Assembly (NCBI GenBank): GCA_002839245.1
Contig: PGXR01000051.1
Span: forward strand, 1-13,872
Origin: Spirochaetae bacterium HGW-Spirochaetae-7
GTDB taxonomy: Bacteria > Spirochaetota > Spirochaetia > Treponematales > UBA12059
Length of the DNA stretch: 13,872 nt
Direction of reading: 5' to 3'
Of this stretch, positions 6,671-13,872 are shown piece by piece. The notes below the pieces were generated by a model. That model was given only the letters and a program-made list of their open reading frames with translations, had not been told where the DNA came from and searched no databases. The position numbers were made by a program, and so were the translations under genes. The stretch's first letter is position 1; the number at the start of each line of letters is the position of its first letter.

Positions 6671-7861
6671 ATGTCCAAGCCGCTTGAGGGGATCCGTGTA
6701 CTCGATCTGACCCGCGTTCTGGCGGGACCGTTCTGCACGATGATGCTGTCCGACCTGGGGGCGGAAATCATCAAGGTGGAGGTTCCCGTCACCGGCGACG
6801 ATTCCCGCATGTTCGGGCCGTTCAGGAACGGCCAGAGCCTCTATTTCATCAACGTCAACCGGGGCAAGGAAAGCATCGCGATAGACCTCAAGACGGAGGC
6901 AGGCAAGAAACTCCTCGTCGACCTGGCCAAGGAATGCGACGTGCTGGTCGAGAATTTCCGACCCGGCACCATGGAGAAGCTCGGGCTGGGATGGGAGACC
7001 CTCAAGGCCGCCAACCCGCGCCTGATATACGCGGCCGTATCGGGCTTTGGCCATACTGGTCCTGACTCGGGCAGGCCTGCCTACGACATCCTCGTGCAGG
7101 CCATGGGCGGCGTCATGAGCATCACCGGCTGGCCGGAACTTCCGCCGACCCGCGTCGGATTGTCGATGGGCGACATAACCGCGGCGATATTCTGCGCCAC
7201 GGGCGTGACGACGGCGCTGTACCAGCGCGAGAAGACCGGGCTCGGCCAGAAGGTAGACGTGTCGATGCTCGACTGCCAGCTGTCCATCCTGGAGAACGCC
7301 CTCGTGCGCTACCAGGTCGACGGCAAGGCCCCGACCCCGCTCGGCACGCGGCACCCGACGATCACCCCGTTCCAGGCGTTCCGCGGCAGCGACGGCTGGT
7401 TCGTCATCGCCGTGGGCAACGACGCGCTATGGAAGAATTTCTGCGGCACCGTCAAACGGCCGGACCTCCTTGCCGACGCCCGCTTCACGACGAACGGCGA
7501 CAGGACCAAGCATTACGCCGACCTGATACCCGAGCTGGAGCGGATGTTCGAGTCCAGGACATGCGACGAATGGCTCGGGGTACTCGAGAAGGCGGGAGTT
7601 CCCGCAGCCCCGGTAAACACGGTCGACAAGGTGATGAAAGACAGGCAACTGCAGGCGCGCAACATGTTCGTCACCGTCGAGGACGAGCGGGCGGGGACCA
7701 TTACGGTGCCTGGCAATCCCATCAAGATGGAGTCCATCCCCGAGACCGCCACGCGCCCGAAGGCTCCGTCGGTCGGGGAACACACCGACAGCATACTCCA
7801 CAATGTCCTGGGCCTCGACGATGACGCGATAGCGTCGCTGCACAAGCAGGGAGCCATTTGA
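6671..7861 (+). CDS. Class III (CaiB/BaiF family) CoA-transferase
   Basis: A 396-residue family III CoA-transferase, which moves CoA between carboxylic acids through an aspartyl-CoA thioester. The family opening is clear: PLEGIRVLDLTRVLAGPF (4-21), LSDLGAEIIKVE (26-37), VNRGKESIAIDL (62-73) and VENFRPGTMEKLGLG (93-107). The catalytic aspartate is predicted as Asp168 in GLSMGDITAA, matching Asp169 of formyl-CoA:oxalate CoA-transferase. Length is typical. ATG 6671 is chosen because AGGAG (6661-6665) lies five bases upstream; a longer reading back to 6596 would run into the inverted repeat. Its stop overlaps the amidase start (TGATG). The acid is unknown. Members act on oxalate, carnitine, bile acids, succinate/malate and others, and database names within this family are unreliable. 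In this setting it may activate the acid released by the amidase. Confidence 0.92.
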   Translation: MSKPLEGIRVLDLTRVLAGPFCTMMLSDLGAEIIKVEVPVTGDDSRMFGPFRNGQSLYFINVNRGKESIAIDLKTEAGKKLLVDLAKECDVLVENFRPGTMEKLGLGWETLKAANPRLIYAAVSGFGHTGPDSGRPAYDILVQAMGGVMSITGWPELPPTRVGLSMGDITAAIFCATGVTTALYQREKTGLGQKVDVSMLDCQLSILENALVRYQVDGKAPTPLGTRHPTITPFQAFRGSDGWFVIAVGNDALWKNFCGTVKRPDLLADARFTTNGDRTKHYADLIPELERMFESRTCDEWLGVLEKAGVPAAPVNTVDKVMKDRQLQARNMFVTVEDERAGTITVPGNPIKMESIPETATRPKAPSVGEHTDSILHNVLGLDDDAIASLHKQGAI

Positions 7862-9216
7862 TGAACGCCATAGAAAAACATGCTGTCCCCGACGCGGTCT
7901 CCCCCGAGCCGCTCGTCCCGCTCGCCGCGGCCCTGCGCTCGGGCTCGCTCGGGCTCGGCGACTACGTCGAAAGGACCCTCGCGCGCGTCGATGCGTTCGA
8001 AGGCACCGTCCGCGCCCTCCTGAGCGAACCCGGCCGCCGCGCGCGGCTGCTGGCCGAGGCGGCCGCGCTGGAGTCCCGCTACCCCGAACCCGCCTCCAGG
8101 CCGCCGCTGTACGGCATCCTCCTCGGCGTCAAGGACATCTTCGCCGCGGACGGCTTCGAGACGCGCGCCGGCTCGCGCCTGCCTCCCGAGCTGTTTGCGA
8201 TGCCCCAGGGCCCGGTCATCTCCGCCCTCAGGCGAGCCGGCGCGCTGGTCCTCGGCAAGACCGTCACCACGGAGTTCGCCTACTTCGCCCCCGGCCCGAC
8301 GACCAACCCGTGGAACGTCAGGCATACCCCCGGCGGCTCGAGTTCAGGATCCGCGGCGGCAGTGGCCGCCGGCTTCTGCCCGCTGGCGCTCGGCACCCAG
8401 ACCATAGGCTCGATTTCCAGGCCCGCGGCCTTCTGCGGCATCGCCGGCTGGAAACCAAGCTACGAGCGGACGAGCCGCGCCGGCGTCGTGCCGTTCAGCC
8501 CGTCGCTCGACCATGTCGGCCTGCTTGCCCCTGACGTCGCCAGCGTCGCGGCAGCGGCGCCCGTCGTGACCGGCGGCTGGAACGACGCCTCGTTCGCCGC
8601 CGCCGCCAAACGCCTTGCCACGCGTCGCCCCATCATCGCCGTCCCCGACGGCCCCTACATGGCCCAGACCGAGCCGGCAGCCCTCGCCGGTTTCGAAGCG
8701 GCCGTCTCGAGGCTCGATGCCGCTGGGTTCTCGATAGTCCGGGTCGACGCCTTCACGGACATCGAAGAAATCAACGCACGCCACCGGCGCATAGCGGCGG
8801 CCGAGATGGAGCGCAGCCACCGTACATGGTTCACGGACCACGCCAAGCTTTACGCCGAGGCGACCCGCGAACTGATCCTGAAAGGACAGACTATAAGCGA
8901 CAACGTGCTCGAGCTTGACAACGGTGGACGCGTAGAACTTCGGGTCCAGCTCGAACGACTCCTCGAGGAATCGGGAGCCGCCTGGTGGCTCAGCCCCGCC
9001 GCCCCCGGCCCGGCGCCCAAGGGTATCGATGCCACCGGCAGCCCGGTGATGAACCTGCCATGGACCCATGCCGGCCTCCCGACCGTCGCGCTGCCATCGG
9101 GCGACTTCGTCGCCAGCTTGCCGCTGGGCCTCCAGTTCGCCGGCCCCTTCGGCTCGGACGAAGCATTGCTGGCGCTCGGCATGGCCGTGGAACATTGCCT
9201 GACACGAAAGGGATAG
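7861..9216 (+). CDS. Amidase-signature family amidase
   Basis: A 451-residue serine amidase. The Ser-cisSer-Lys triad is visible: Lys91 in LGVKDIF, cis-Ser160 in TPGGSSSGSAAAVAAG, and nucleophile Ser184 in GTQTIGSISRPAAFCG. The last motif replaces the common DTGGS with QTIGS, which marks a particular amidase subgroup rather than GatA-type amidotransferase subunits. Such enzymes hydrolyse R-CO-NH2 to the acid and ammonia in the cytoplasm. ATG 7861 has AGGGAG (7848-7853) seven bases upstream and shares one base with the CoA-transferase stop (TGA 7859-7861), so the two are translationally coupled. The pairing suggests amide hydrolysis followed by CoA activation. If the AllFGH genes make oxamate, this enzyme could yield oxalate; that is inference. 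The 3' end of the gene contains the promoter of the next gene. Confidence 0.92.
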   Translation: MNAIEKHAVPDAVSPEPLVPLAAALRSGSLGLGDYVERTLARVDAFEGTVRALLSEPGRRARLLAEAAALESRYPEPASRPPLYGILLGVKDIFAADGFETRAGSRLPPELFAMPQGPVISALRRAGALVLGKTVTTEFAYFAPGPTTNPWNVRHTPGGSSSGSAAAVAAGFCPLALGTQTIGSISRPAAFCGIAGWKPSYERTSRAGVVPFSPSLDHVGLLAPDVASVAAAAPVVTGGWNDASFAAAAKRLATRRPIIAVPDGPYMAQTEPAALAGFEAAVSRLDAAGFSIVRVDAFTDIEEINARHRRIAAAEMERSHRTWFTDHAKLYAEATRELILKGQTISDNVLELDNGGRVELRVQLERLLEESGAAWWLSPAAPGPAPKGIDATGSPVMNLPWTHAGLPTVALPSGDFVASLPLGLQFAGPFGSDEALLALGMAVEHCLTRKG

Positions 9217-9233
9217 CAAGCTATAATCGCCGG
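9199..9233 (+). promoter_or_regulatory. Near-consensus sigma-70 promoter driving a leaderless moxR transcript
   Basis: CTGACA (9199-9204, five of six bases of TTGACA) and TATAAT (9222-9227, perfect) are separated by exactly 17 bases. Transcription would start about seven bases after the -10 box, at the A of the MoxR ATG (9234). No Shine-Dalgarno sequence precedes that ATG at a usable distance, which agrees with leaderless translation. The promoter overlaps the last codons of the amidase gene. A perfect TATAAT is conspicuous in such GC-rich sequence. Confidence 0.75.
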
Positions 9234-10172
9234 ATGCTGACATCAAACGAAATCTCGTCGATCATCGAGAATTCATCGCTCGTCGTGGTGGGCAAGAAGC
9301 GCGCACTTGAATTGATGGCGGTCGCGCTGCTCGCCGGCGGTCACGTCCTGCTCGAGGACGTGCCTGGACTCGGCAAGACGATCATGGCCAAGGCTCTCGC
9401 ACGCAGCATGGGCGGGAGCTTCAGGCGGATACAGTTCACTCCCGACCTCCTGCCTTCCGACGTGACCGGTTTCTCGGTCTACGACCAGAAATCGGGGGAC
9501 TTCGTCTTCCATCCGGGTCCGGTCATGTCGAACGTCCTGCTGGCCGACGAGATCAACCGCACCATACCGCGGACGCAGGCGAGCCTCCTCGAAAGCATGG
9601 GCGAGTTCCAGGTGACGGTGGACGGACATACTCTTCCCCTGCCTCGGCCTTTCTTCGTCATCGCGACGCAGAACCCCATAGAGATGGACGGGACGTTCCC
9701 GCTTCCCGAAGCCCAGCTCGACCGTTTCCTGATGAAGATCGACCTCGGCTATCCGCCTAAGGACGAGGAGCTGGCCATCCTGGACCGCTTTATGACGGTC
9801 GATCCCCTTGACGGGCTGGAATCCATCACGACTCCGGGGCGCATCGTAGAGCTGCAGCGGATTCGCAGCGGGATCACCGTGGCGCTGCCGGTACGCGAGT
9901 ACATCGCGGACCTTGTCGGGGCGACGAGGAGCCACCCCAAGGTGCGCTACGGCGCCAGCCCCCGCGGCTCGCTCGGGCTCATGAAGGCGGCCCAGGGACT
10001 GGCACTTATCCGCGGACGCGATTTCGTCATACCCGACGACGTCAAGGAACTCGCGCCTCCGGTACTGACCCACCGCATCATCATGCGCCACGAGGAGCGG
10101 GCCAAGGGCTTTTCGTCCCGCACCGTGATGGAAGAAATACTCGCCCGCGTCCCGGTCTCCTCGCCGGCCTGA
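9234..10172 (+). CDS. MoxR-family AAA+ ATPase
   Basis: A 312-residue AAA+ chaperone-like ATPase of the MoxR family. Walker A is EDVPGLGKT (41-49), Walker B LLADEINR (102-109), sensor 1 ATQNP (144-148), the EAQLDRF motif with its arginine lies at 159-165, and the sensor-2 region is SPRG (242-245). All nucleotide-handling residues are intact and length is typical. MoxR proteins work with DUF58/VWA partners to mature or regulate envelope or enzyme complexes, and a DUF58 gene follows 14 bp downstream. ATG 9234 matches the family N-terminus; reading further upstream would only translate the amidase gene in another frame. A promoter positioned exactly at this ATG starts the unit, separating it from the catabolic genes. 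Confidence 0.95.
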   Translation: MLTSNEISSIIENSSLVVVGKKRALELMAVALLAGGHVLLEDVPGLGKTIMAKALARSMGGSFRRIQFTPDLLPSDVTGFSVYDQKSGDFVFHPGPVMSNVLLADEINRTIPRTQASLLESMGEFQVTVDGHTLPLPRPFFVIATQNPIEMDGTFPLPEAQLDRFLMKIDLGYPPKDEELAILDRFMTVDPLDGLESITTPGRIVELQRIRSGITVALPVREYIADLVGATRSHPKVRYGASPRGSLGLMKAAQGLALIRGRDFVIPDDVKELAPPVLTHRIIMRHEERAKGFSSRTVMEEILARVPVSSPA

Positions 10173-10186
10173 AGGGCGCGCCTCCG

Positions 10187-11374
10187 ATGGATGACGACGA
10201 CCGGCCCTGGAGCGTAAGCGGAATCTTCGTACGCCCGAAAATGCTCGCCGTCCTCGGCCTGTCGTCTTTCTTTGCAGCCTCGTACTCGGCGACCGTGCTC
10301 GCGGCCTTCGCCGCGGCAACCTTCGTCCTGATGGGCATCGCCCTTGCCTGGGGCCATCTCGGCCTCTGGAAGCTGCAAGCCTCGCTTTCAAGCGACGGCG
10401 ACCGACTCTTCCCCGGAGAAACATACACGCTGCGCGCCGTCATCGCCAACCGCAAGATCCTGCCCGTATGGATACGGCTGAAGCTGGACATTCCCGCCGC
10501 CCTGGTTCCCGCCTCGACGTCAGGGATGGCAAGCGAGGCGTCGCTCCCGCCCTTCGGATCGGCGACGGGATCCTGGACCTTCATCGCGGGCGAGCGGGGA
10601 TTGTACCGTCCCGGCCATGCGACCATGCTGGCCGGCGACCTTCTGGGGCTATGCCAGGAAGGAAGAAAGATTCCCTTCAAGCGGGACATCGTCGTCTTTC
10701 CCCGCCTGGCTTCGCTGGCTCCCGTCGAATACACCTTCCAGGATTATTTCGGCATCAACTCCGCCAAGGGAATCATCGACGATCCGGCGTTCTACGAAGG
10801 CACCCGGGAGTATTCCGGCAACAAGCCGGCGAAAAGCATCCACTGGAAAGCCAGCGCGCGCTTCAACGTGCTGCAGGAAAAGATATTCGAACCGACGTCC
10901 CACCGGAAAGTATTCCTGCTTCTGGACGGCGAGGGGTTCGAAACCATGGAATACACCGGAGCATTCGAACCCGCCCTCGAGATCCTCGCGTCGCTTGCCA
11001 CCACCTTCGCCGAAGCGGGAGCGTCCTTCGCCATCGCGACTGACCGCCGGGTCCAGGGTTTTCCCGCCGTACTTCCCCTCGGCCGGGGACCTGAGCACCT
11101 CGGCATGGTGCTGGAGCTCATGGCGCGCTGCGTCAACCTCAAGGGGCAAGCGTTGATACCGCTTGTCGAAGGCGCAACCGGCGCAGGAGGCGCGGGCTTC
11201 ATCGTCGTCTGCAGCTCGCCCGGCTGCGCCATCCGGGACTGGCTCGCACTGAGACCCGCCAGGATGAACCGGGTACAGTTCATCGTCGCCGGGGACGGGC
11301 AGCCTGGCGAGGCGGACGGTTGGCAGTCGGCGAGTTTCAAGAAGATCCTGCGATTCGCGGGGAGCGGACAATGA
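10187..11374 (+). CDS. DUF58 domain protein, MoxR partner
   Basis: A 395-residue membrane-anchored protein. Two hydrophobic segments near the N-terminus (about residues 19-36 and 38-55) form a hairpin anchor, followed by a beta-rich region and then the DUF58 signature EGTREYSGNKPAKSIHW with KASARFNVLQEKIFE (204-235). After it, VFLLLDGEG (242-250) resembles the first strand of a von Willebrand A-like fold. DUF58 proteins are encoded next to moxR in many bacteria and are thought to act with it at the membrane; the biochemical role is not well settled. ATG 10187 follows a weak GAAGGG (10171-10176). The stop overlaps the next start (ATGA at 11371), indicating coupled translation. Confidence 0.9.
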   Translation: MDDDDRPWSVSGIFVRPKMLAVLGLSSFFAASYSATVLAAFAAATFVLMGIALAWGHLGLWKLQASLSSDGDRLFPGETYTLRAVIANRKILPVWIRLKLDIPAALVPASTSGMASEASLPPFGSATGSWTFIAGERGLYRPGHATMLAGDLLGLCQEGRKIPFKRDIVVFPRLASLAPVEYTFQDYFGINSAKGIIDDPAFYEGTREYSGNKPAKSIHWKASARFNVLQEKIFEPTSHRKVFLLLDGEGFETMEYTGAFEPALEILASLATTFAEAGASFAIATDRRVQGFPAVLPLGRGPEHLGMVLELMARCVNLKGQALIPLVEGATGAGGAGFIVVCSSPGCAIRDWLALRPARMNRVQFIVAGDGQPGEADGWQSASFKKILRFAGSGQ

Positions 11375-12729
11375 GCATGGCGATGCCGCTCGTGCTGGCC
11401 ATGGAGGCGCTCAAGCTTCACCTCGTCGCCGTGCTCTTCTTCCTCGCGCTCGAGGCGCCGCTGCCGTGGCTGCCGGCGACGCTCGCTTTTGTTTCGGCGG
11501 CTTTCCTTGGCATGGCCTTGCGCCGCCTGGGCAGTCGCCTCGCCACGCGCGCCCTCGTCCACCTTGCCGGGCTGGCGCTCTCCGTCTTCGCCATTTACAA
11601 GGCGGGCCTGGACCCCGCCCTGGAAGGGTTCGCCCTGCCCGCTTTCCTGGTTTCCTCGATGCTGGGCGGCGCCTTCTGGATTCGGGGATCCTGGATAGGA
11701 ACCCGGAAGCCGGATCACGAGTTCTGCCTGGCACGTTTCGAGGAAGGGATAGGGGTCTACCTGATAGTATTCCTTATGGCAAGCCCCTCCCGCATCGATG
11801 TATCCACGGCGACAAGACTATCCCTGTCGTTTTTCGCGTGCGGCATCCTTTCGCTCGGAATTTCCAAAGGCCGGGAAGCGGCTACCGGAGGGTTTTCGAG
11901 GCTATCCCCCGCCGCGGCTCTCGTTCCTCTTGCGACGGGCTTCACCCTCGCGTCGCTCGGCCTGTTCCTCGTCGTTCCGGCCCTCCAGCAAGGCGCGCTC
12001 AGGACGAGGGTAGCCATGAAGGAAGGCTCCTCGGAATTCATCCGGCTGCTCGGCCTGCTGCTTTCGAAACTGTTCAGGCTCAGGCCGTCTTCGGCCGGTT
12101 CCGCCGGCAACGGAGGCGCTCCGTACCAGCTGGCCGACGAGGGTACAGCCCAGGCCAGCCCCCTCGTGAACTACCTCCTGATCATCATCCTTGCGGTGGT
12201 GTTCGCCCTGGTCATGGTCATCATCGTCGTCATGCTGGCGCAGTACTTCCGGGCATGGGCTTCCCGCTCCGAAGGGCGGAGCGAACCGCTCGACCTGTCG
12301 TTCCTGCCGGCCTGGCTCCGCGCACTGCTGCATGCGCTTGACCATTTCGCCTCCCGCGCGCGGGAAGCCCTCGCCGACCGCCGCAGGAAGCGCAGTGCGG
12401 CTGTTTCCGCCTATGCCAGGCTCCTGGCTTGCGGGCGTGGCGCAGGGTACTCCCGGAAGCATGCCGAGACCCCGCGGGAATACGCACGCCGGCTCGAGTC
12501 TGCCTTTCCCCGCGCGGCGGATCAGGCGGGATTCATAGTCGGGGCCATCGAAGAGGAAGTCTACGGCAACAAGGCCACTGACCGGGCAATTTCAGCGAGG
12601 CTCGGCAAGGCGAAAAGAAGGCTCTCGCTTCGCTCGTTCCTGGCTGAACGCTTCGGGCGGGCTTTCAGGCGCGCGCCCATCCGGATGGACGGACCGGGGT
12701 CAGAAAATAATGGAGATACTCTTGCATAG
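11371..12729 (+). CDS. Multi-spanning membrane protein with C-terminal DUF4129-like domain (no transglutaminase core)
   Basis: A 452-residue integral membrane protein. Hydrophobic segments occur near residues 14-32, 36-50, 62-77, 88-104, 126-138, 150-164, 180-203 and a very strong one at 266-292. The cytoplasmic C-terminal part (about 340-405) has the DUF4129 pattern: SAYARLLACGRGAGYSRK, then ETPREYARRLESAFP, then EEEVYGN. DUF4129 usually ends TgpA-type proteins in which a transglutaminase core follows N-terminal membrane helices. Here residues 205-265 are too short for that core and no Cys-His-Asp set is evident. The start is ATG 11371, with GGGGAG (11359-11364) six bases upstream and a four-base overlap with the DUF58 stop. 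As third gene of the MoxR unit it is probably a membrane partner of that system. Confidence 0.8.
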   Translation: MSMAMPLVLAMEALKLHLVAVLFFLALEAPLPWLPATLAFVSAAFLGMALRRLGSRLATRALVHLAGLALSVFAIYKAGLDPALEGFALPAFLVSSMLGGAFWIRGSWIGTRKPDHEFCLARFEEGIGVYLIVFLMASPSRIDVSTATRLSLSFFACGILSLGISKGREAATGGFSRLSPAAALVPLATGFTLASLGLFLVVPALQQGALRTRVAMKEGSSEFIRLLGLLLSKLFRLRPSSAGSAGNGGAPYQLADEGTAQASPLVNYLLIIILAVVFALVMVIIVVMLAQYFRAWASRSEGRSEPLDLSFLPAWLRALLHALDHFASRAREALADRRRKRSAAVSAYARLLACGRGAGYSRKHAETPREYARRLESAFPRAADQAGFIVGAIEEEVYGNKATDRAISARLGKAKRRLSLRSFLAERFGRAFRRAPIRMDGPGSENNGDTLA

Positions 12730-13872
12730 GAATCACCCGGACCTCTCCTTCCGCCGACTGGTCGGCACGGGCATTGCCGCAAAGCTGGTCGTGGACATCT
12801 GCTCCCAGATCTTCAATCCATTTCTGCCGATCATTGCCAACGGACTTGGCCTGGGCGTGGTGCAGATGGGCCGGCTCGTCGGACTGCGCAGCGCCATGGG
12901 CGTATTCTCGCCACTCAGCGGAGTGCTGTCCGACCGTCTGGGATACCGCGTTGTCATACGCGCTTCCTTGCTGGTCATGGCGGCAGGATGCCTCCTTCTG
13001 GCCGCGAGCAGCGCGCTGTGGATAGCCGTCCTTGCCATCATGATGCTCGGCCTTGGCACCGGAGCCTTCGTGCCCAACCTGCAGGCCTTCGTAAGCAGCC
13101 ACCTGCCTTACTCCCTGCGGGCCAGGGGGCTGGGGATGATAGAATATTCCTGGGCACTCACCGGCATCGTCGGCCTGTCCCTGGTCGGGCTCATCATAGC
13201 CGCAACCGGCTGGCGCACGCCGTTCTACCTGCTTGCGGTGGGCATGGTAGTGATGAACTTTGTCTTCGGGGCAATGCCTGGCGGCCAGCGGCAGAGCGCC
13301 GAGCTACCCGCCTCGCTGCCCGAGCGCGATCGTCCGGGTCGCCGCATCCTGTCGATCTTCATGGTCAAGGAGAACAGGCGCTCCACCTACGCCACCATCC
13401 TGGCCGGCACCTTGAGCTTTTTTGCCGCCATGCAGGTGATGATAACCCACGGAGCATGGCTGGCCGGACGATATGGATTGGACGCCGCTTCGCTTGGCCT
13501 CGTGGCCCTGGTGATCGGCTGCTTCGACCTGACCGCAAGCGTCGCGGTCAGCATCTTCACCGACCGTATCGGCAAAAAGCGCAGCGTCCTCATTGGCATT
13601 GCCGGGTCCCTGGCTGCCTATCTGGCGATGCCCTTCCTTGACTCGGGCGTCGTGCCGGCGATCGCGGTAATCGCCGTAGCACGCATGTGCTTCGAGTTCA
13701 ACATCGTCTCCCATTTTCCGTTGCTCAGCGAGCAGGCGCCGTCCCAGCGCGGACAGGTGATGACGTTGGGGGCCGCGTCCACCATGCTGGGCGCCACGCT
13801 TGCCGGCATTACCGGCCCGTGGCTATTCGTGAACTCCGGAGTGGCGGCTATGGCATGGACTTCCGCCGCGGC
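12710..13872 (+). CDS. Major facilitator superfamily transporter (3' end beyond window)
   Basis: An open frame of 387 codons runs to the right edge without a stop. The product is highly hydrophobic with roughly 11 membrane segments. It has two MFS motif-A copies: GVLSDRLGYRVV after the second helix and SIFTDRIGKKRS at the matching place in the second half, separated by a charged central loop (about residues 195-225). These show a typical 12-helix MFS carrier with only its last part missing. The substrate cannot be told. ATG 12710 overlaps the preceding gene by 20 bp but has only a weak ribosome site. TTG 12722 in the same frame has GGAGA (12712-12716) five bases upstream and is a real alternative start. 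Overlap implies co-transcription with the MoxR unit, though a functional link is uncertain. Confidence 0.9.
   Translation, partial: MEILLHRNHPDLSFRRLVGTGIAAKLVVDICSQIFNPFLPIIANGLGLGVVQMGRLVGLRSAMGVFSPLSGVLSDRLGYRVVIRASLLVMAAGCLLLAASSALWIAVLAIMMLGLGTGAFVPNLQAFVSSHLPYSLRARGLGMIEYSWALTGIVGLSLVGLIIAATGWRTPFYLLAVGMVVMNFVFGAMPGGQRQSAELPASLPERDRPGRRILSIFMVKENRRSTYATILAGTLSFFAAMQVMITHGAWLAGRYGLDAASLGLVALVIGCFDLTASVAVSIFTDRIGKKRSVLIGIAGSLAAYLAMPFLDSGVVPAIAVIAVARMCFEFNIVSHFPLLSEQAPSQRGQVMTLGAASTMLGATLAGITGPWLFVNSGVAAMAWTSAA

Noticed and set aside
8985..9233. Upstream extension of the MoxR frame by 83 codons
   Set aside because: The extra residues are Arg/Pro-rich and are the amidase gene read in another frame. 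The MoxR family N-terminus and the promoter both place the start at 9234.
1..13872. CRISPR arrays, tRNA/rRNA genes, transposases, phage or toxin-antitoxin genes
   Set aside because: No regularly spaced repeats, clover-leaf sequences or matching proteins were seen on either strand. The non-coding stretches are short and are described individually.

Overview
The window is 13.9 kb of GC-rich, densely coding bacterial DNA. Every supported gene lies on the + strand. Strong Shine-Dalgarno sites (AGGAG/AGGAGG) and ATGA or TGATG overlaps point to operons. The lineage cannot be fixed from the sequence. The GC-rich codon use that tolerates ATA isoleucine, the MoxR-DUF58-DUF4129 trio and the structured intergenic repeats would fit a GC-rich spirochaete or relative, but this is a weak inference. 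I saw no rRNA, tRNA, CRISPR array, transposase or phage gene.

Region A (1-9216) looks like a catabolic locus for a nitrogen-rich, probably heterocyclic or ureido compound. In order it holds: the 3' end of an unidentified gene; an NCS2 nucleobase permease close to UraA; a strong GC hairpin; three genes matching the subunits of the recently assigned oxamate carbamoyltransferase, in the order DUF2877/AllH, FdrA/AllF, DUF1116/AllG; a metal-dependent hydrolase of the cyclase/kynurenine-formamidase/isatin-hydrolase family; a class III (CaiB/BaiF) CoA-transferase; and an amidase-signature amidase that overlaps the CoA-transferase stop codon. A coherent but unproven reading is: import of a ring compound, ring opening by the cyclase-family hydrolase, phosphorolytic transfer of the carbamoyl group to phosphate by AllFGH (carbamoyl phosphate for ATP or nitrogen), hydrolysis of the left-over amide by the amidase, and CoA activation of the resulting acid. 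If the substrate is oxalurate, the chain would be oxalurate, oxamate, oxalate, oxalyl-CoA. No carbamate kinase and no oxalyl-CoA decarboxylase lie inside the window.

The cyclase gene is the only gene in this block flanked on both sides by long non-coding stretches. Upstream (5409-5623) there are direct repeats, a palindrome and a terminator-like hairpin. Downstream (6510-6644) there is a 135-bp imperfect inverted repeat resembling a MITE or other intergenic hairpin repeat.

Region B (9199-13872) is a separate transcription unit. A near-consensus sigma-70 promoter inside the end of the amidase gene places the predicted transcription start on the ATG of a MoxR AAA+ ATPase, so the message may be leaderless. 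A DUF58 protein and a multi-spanning membrane protein ending in a DUF4129-like domain follow, the usual MoxR partners, here without a transglutaminase core. An MFS transporter overlaps the end of that gene and runs off the right edge.
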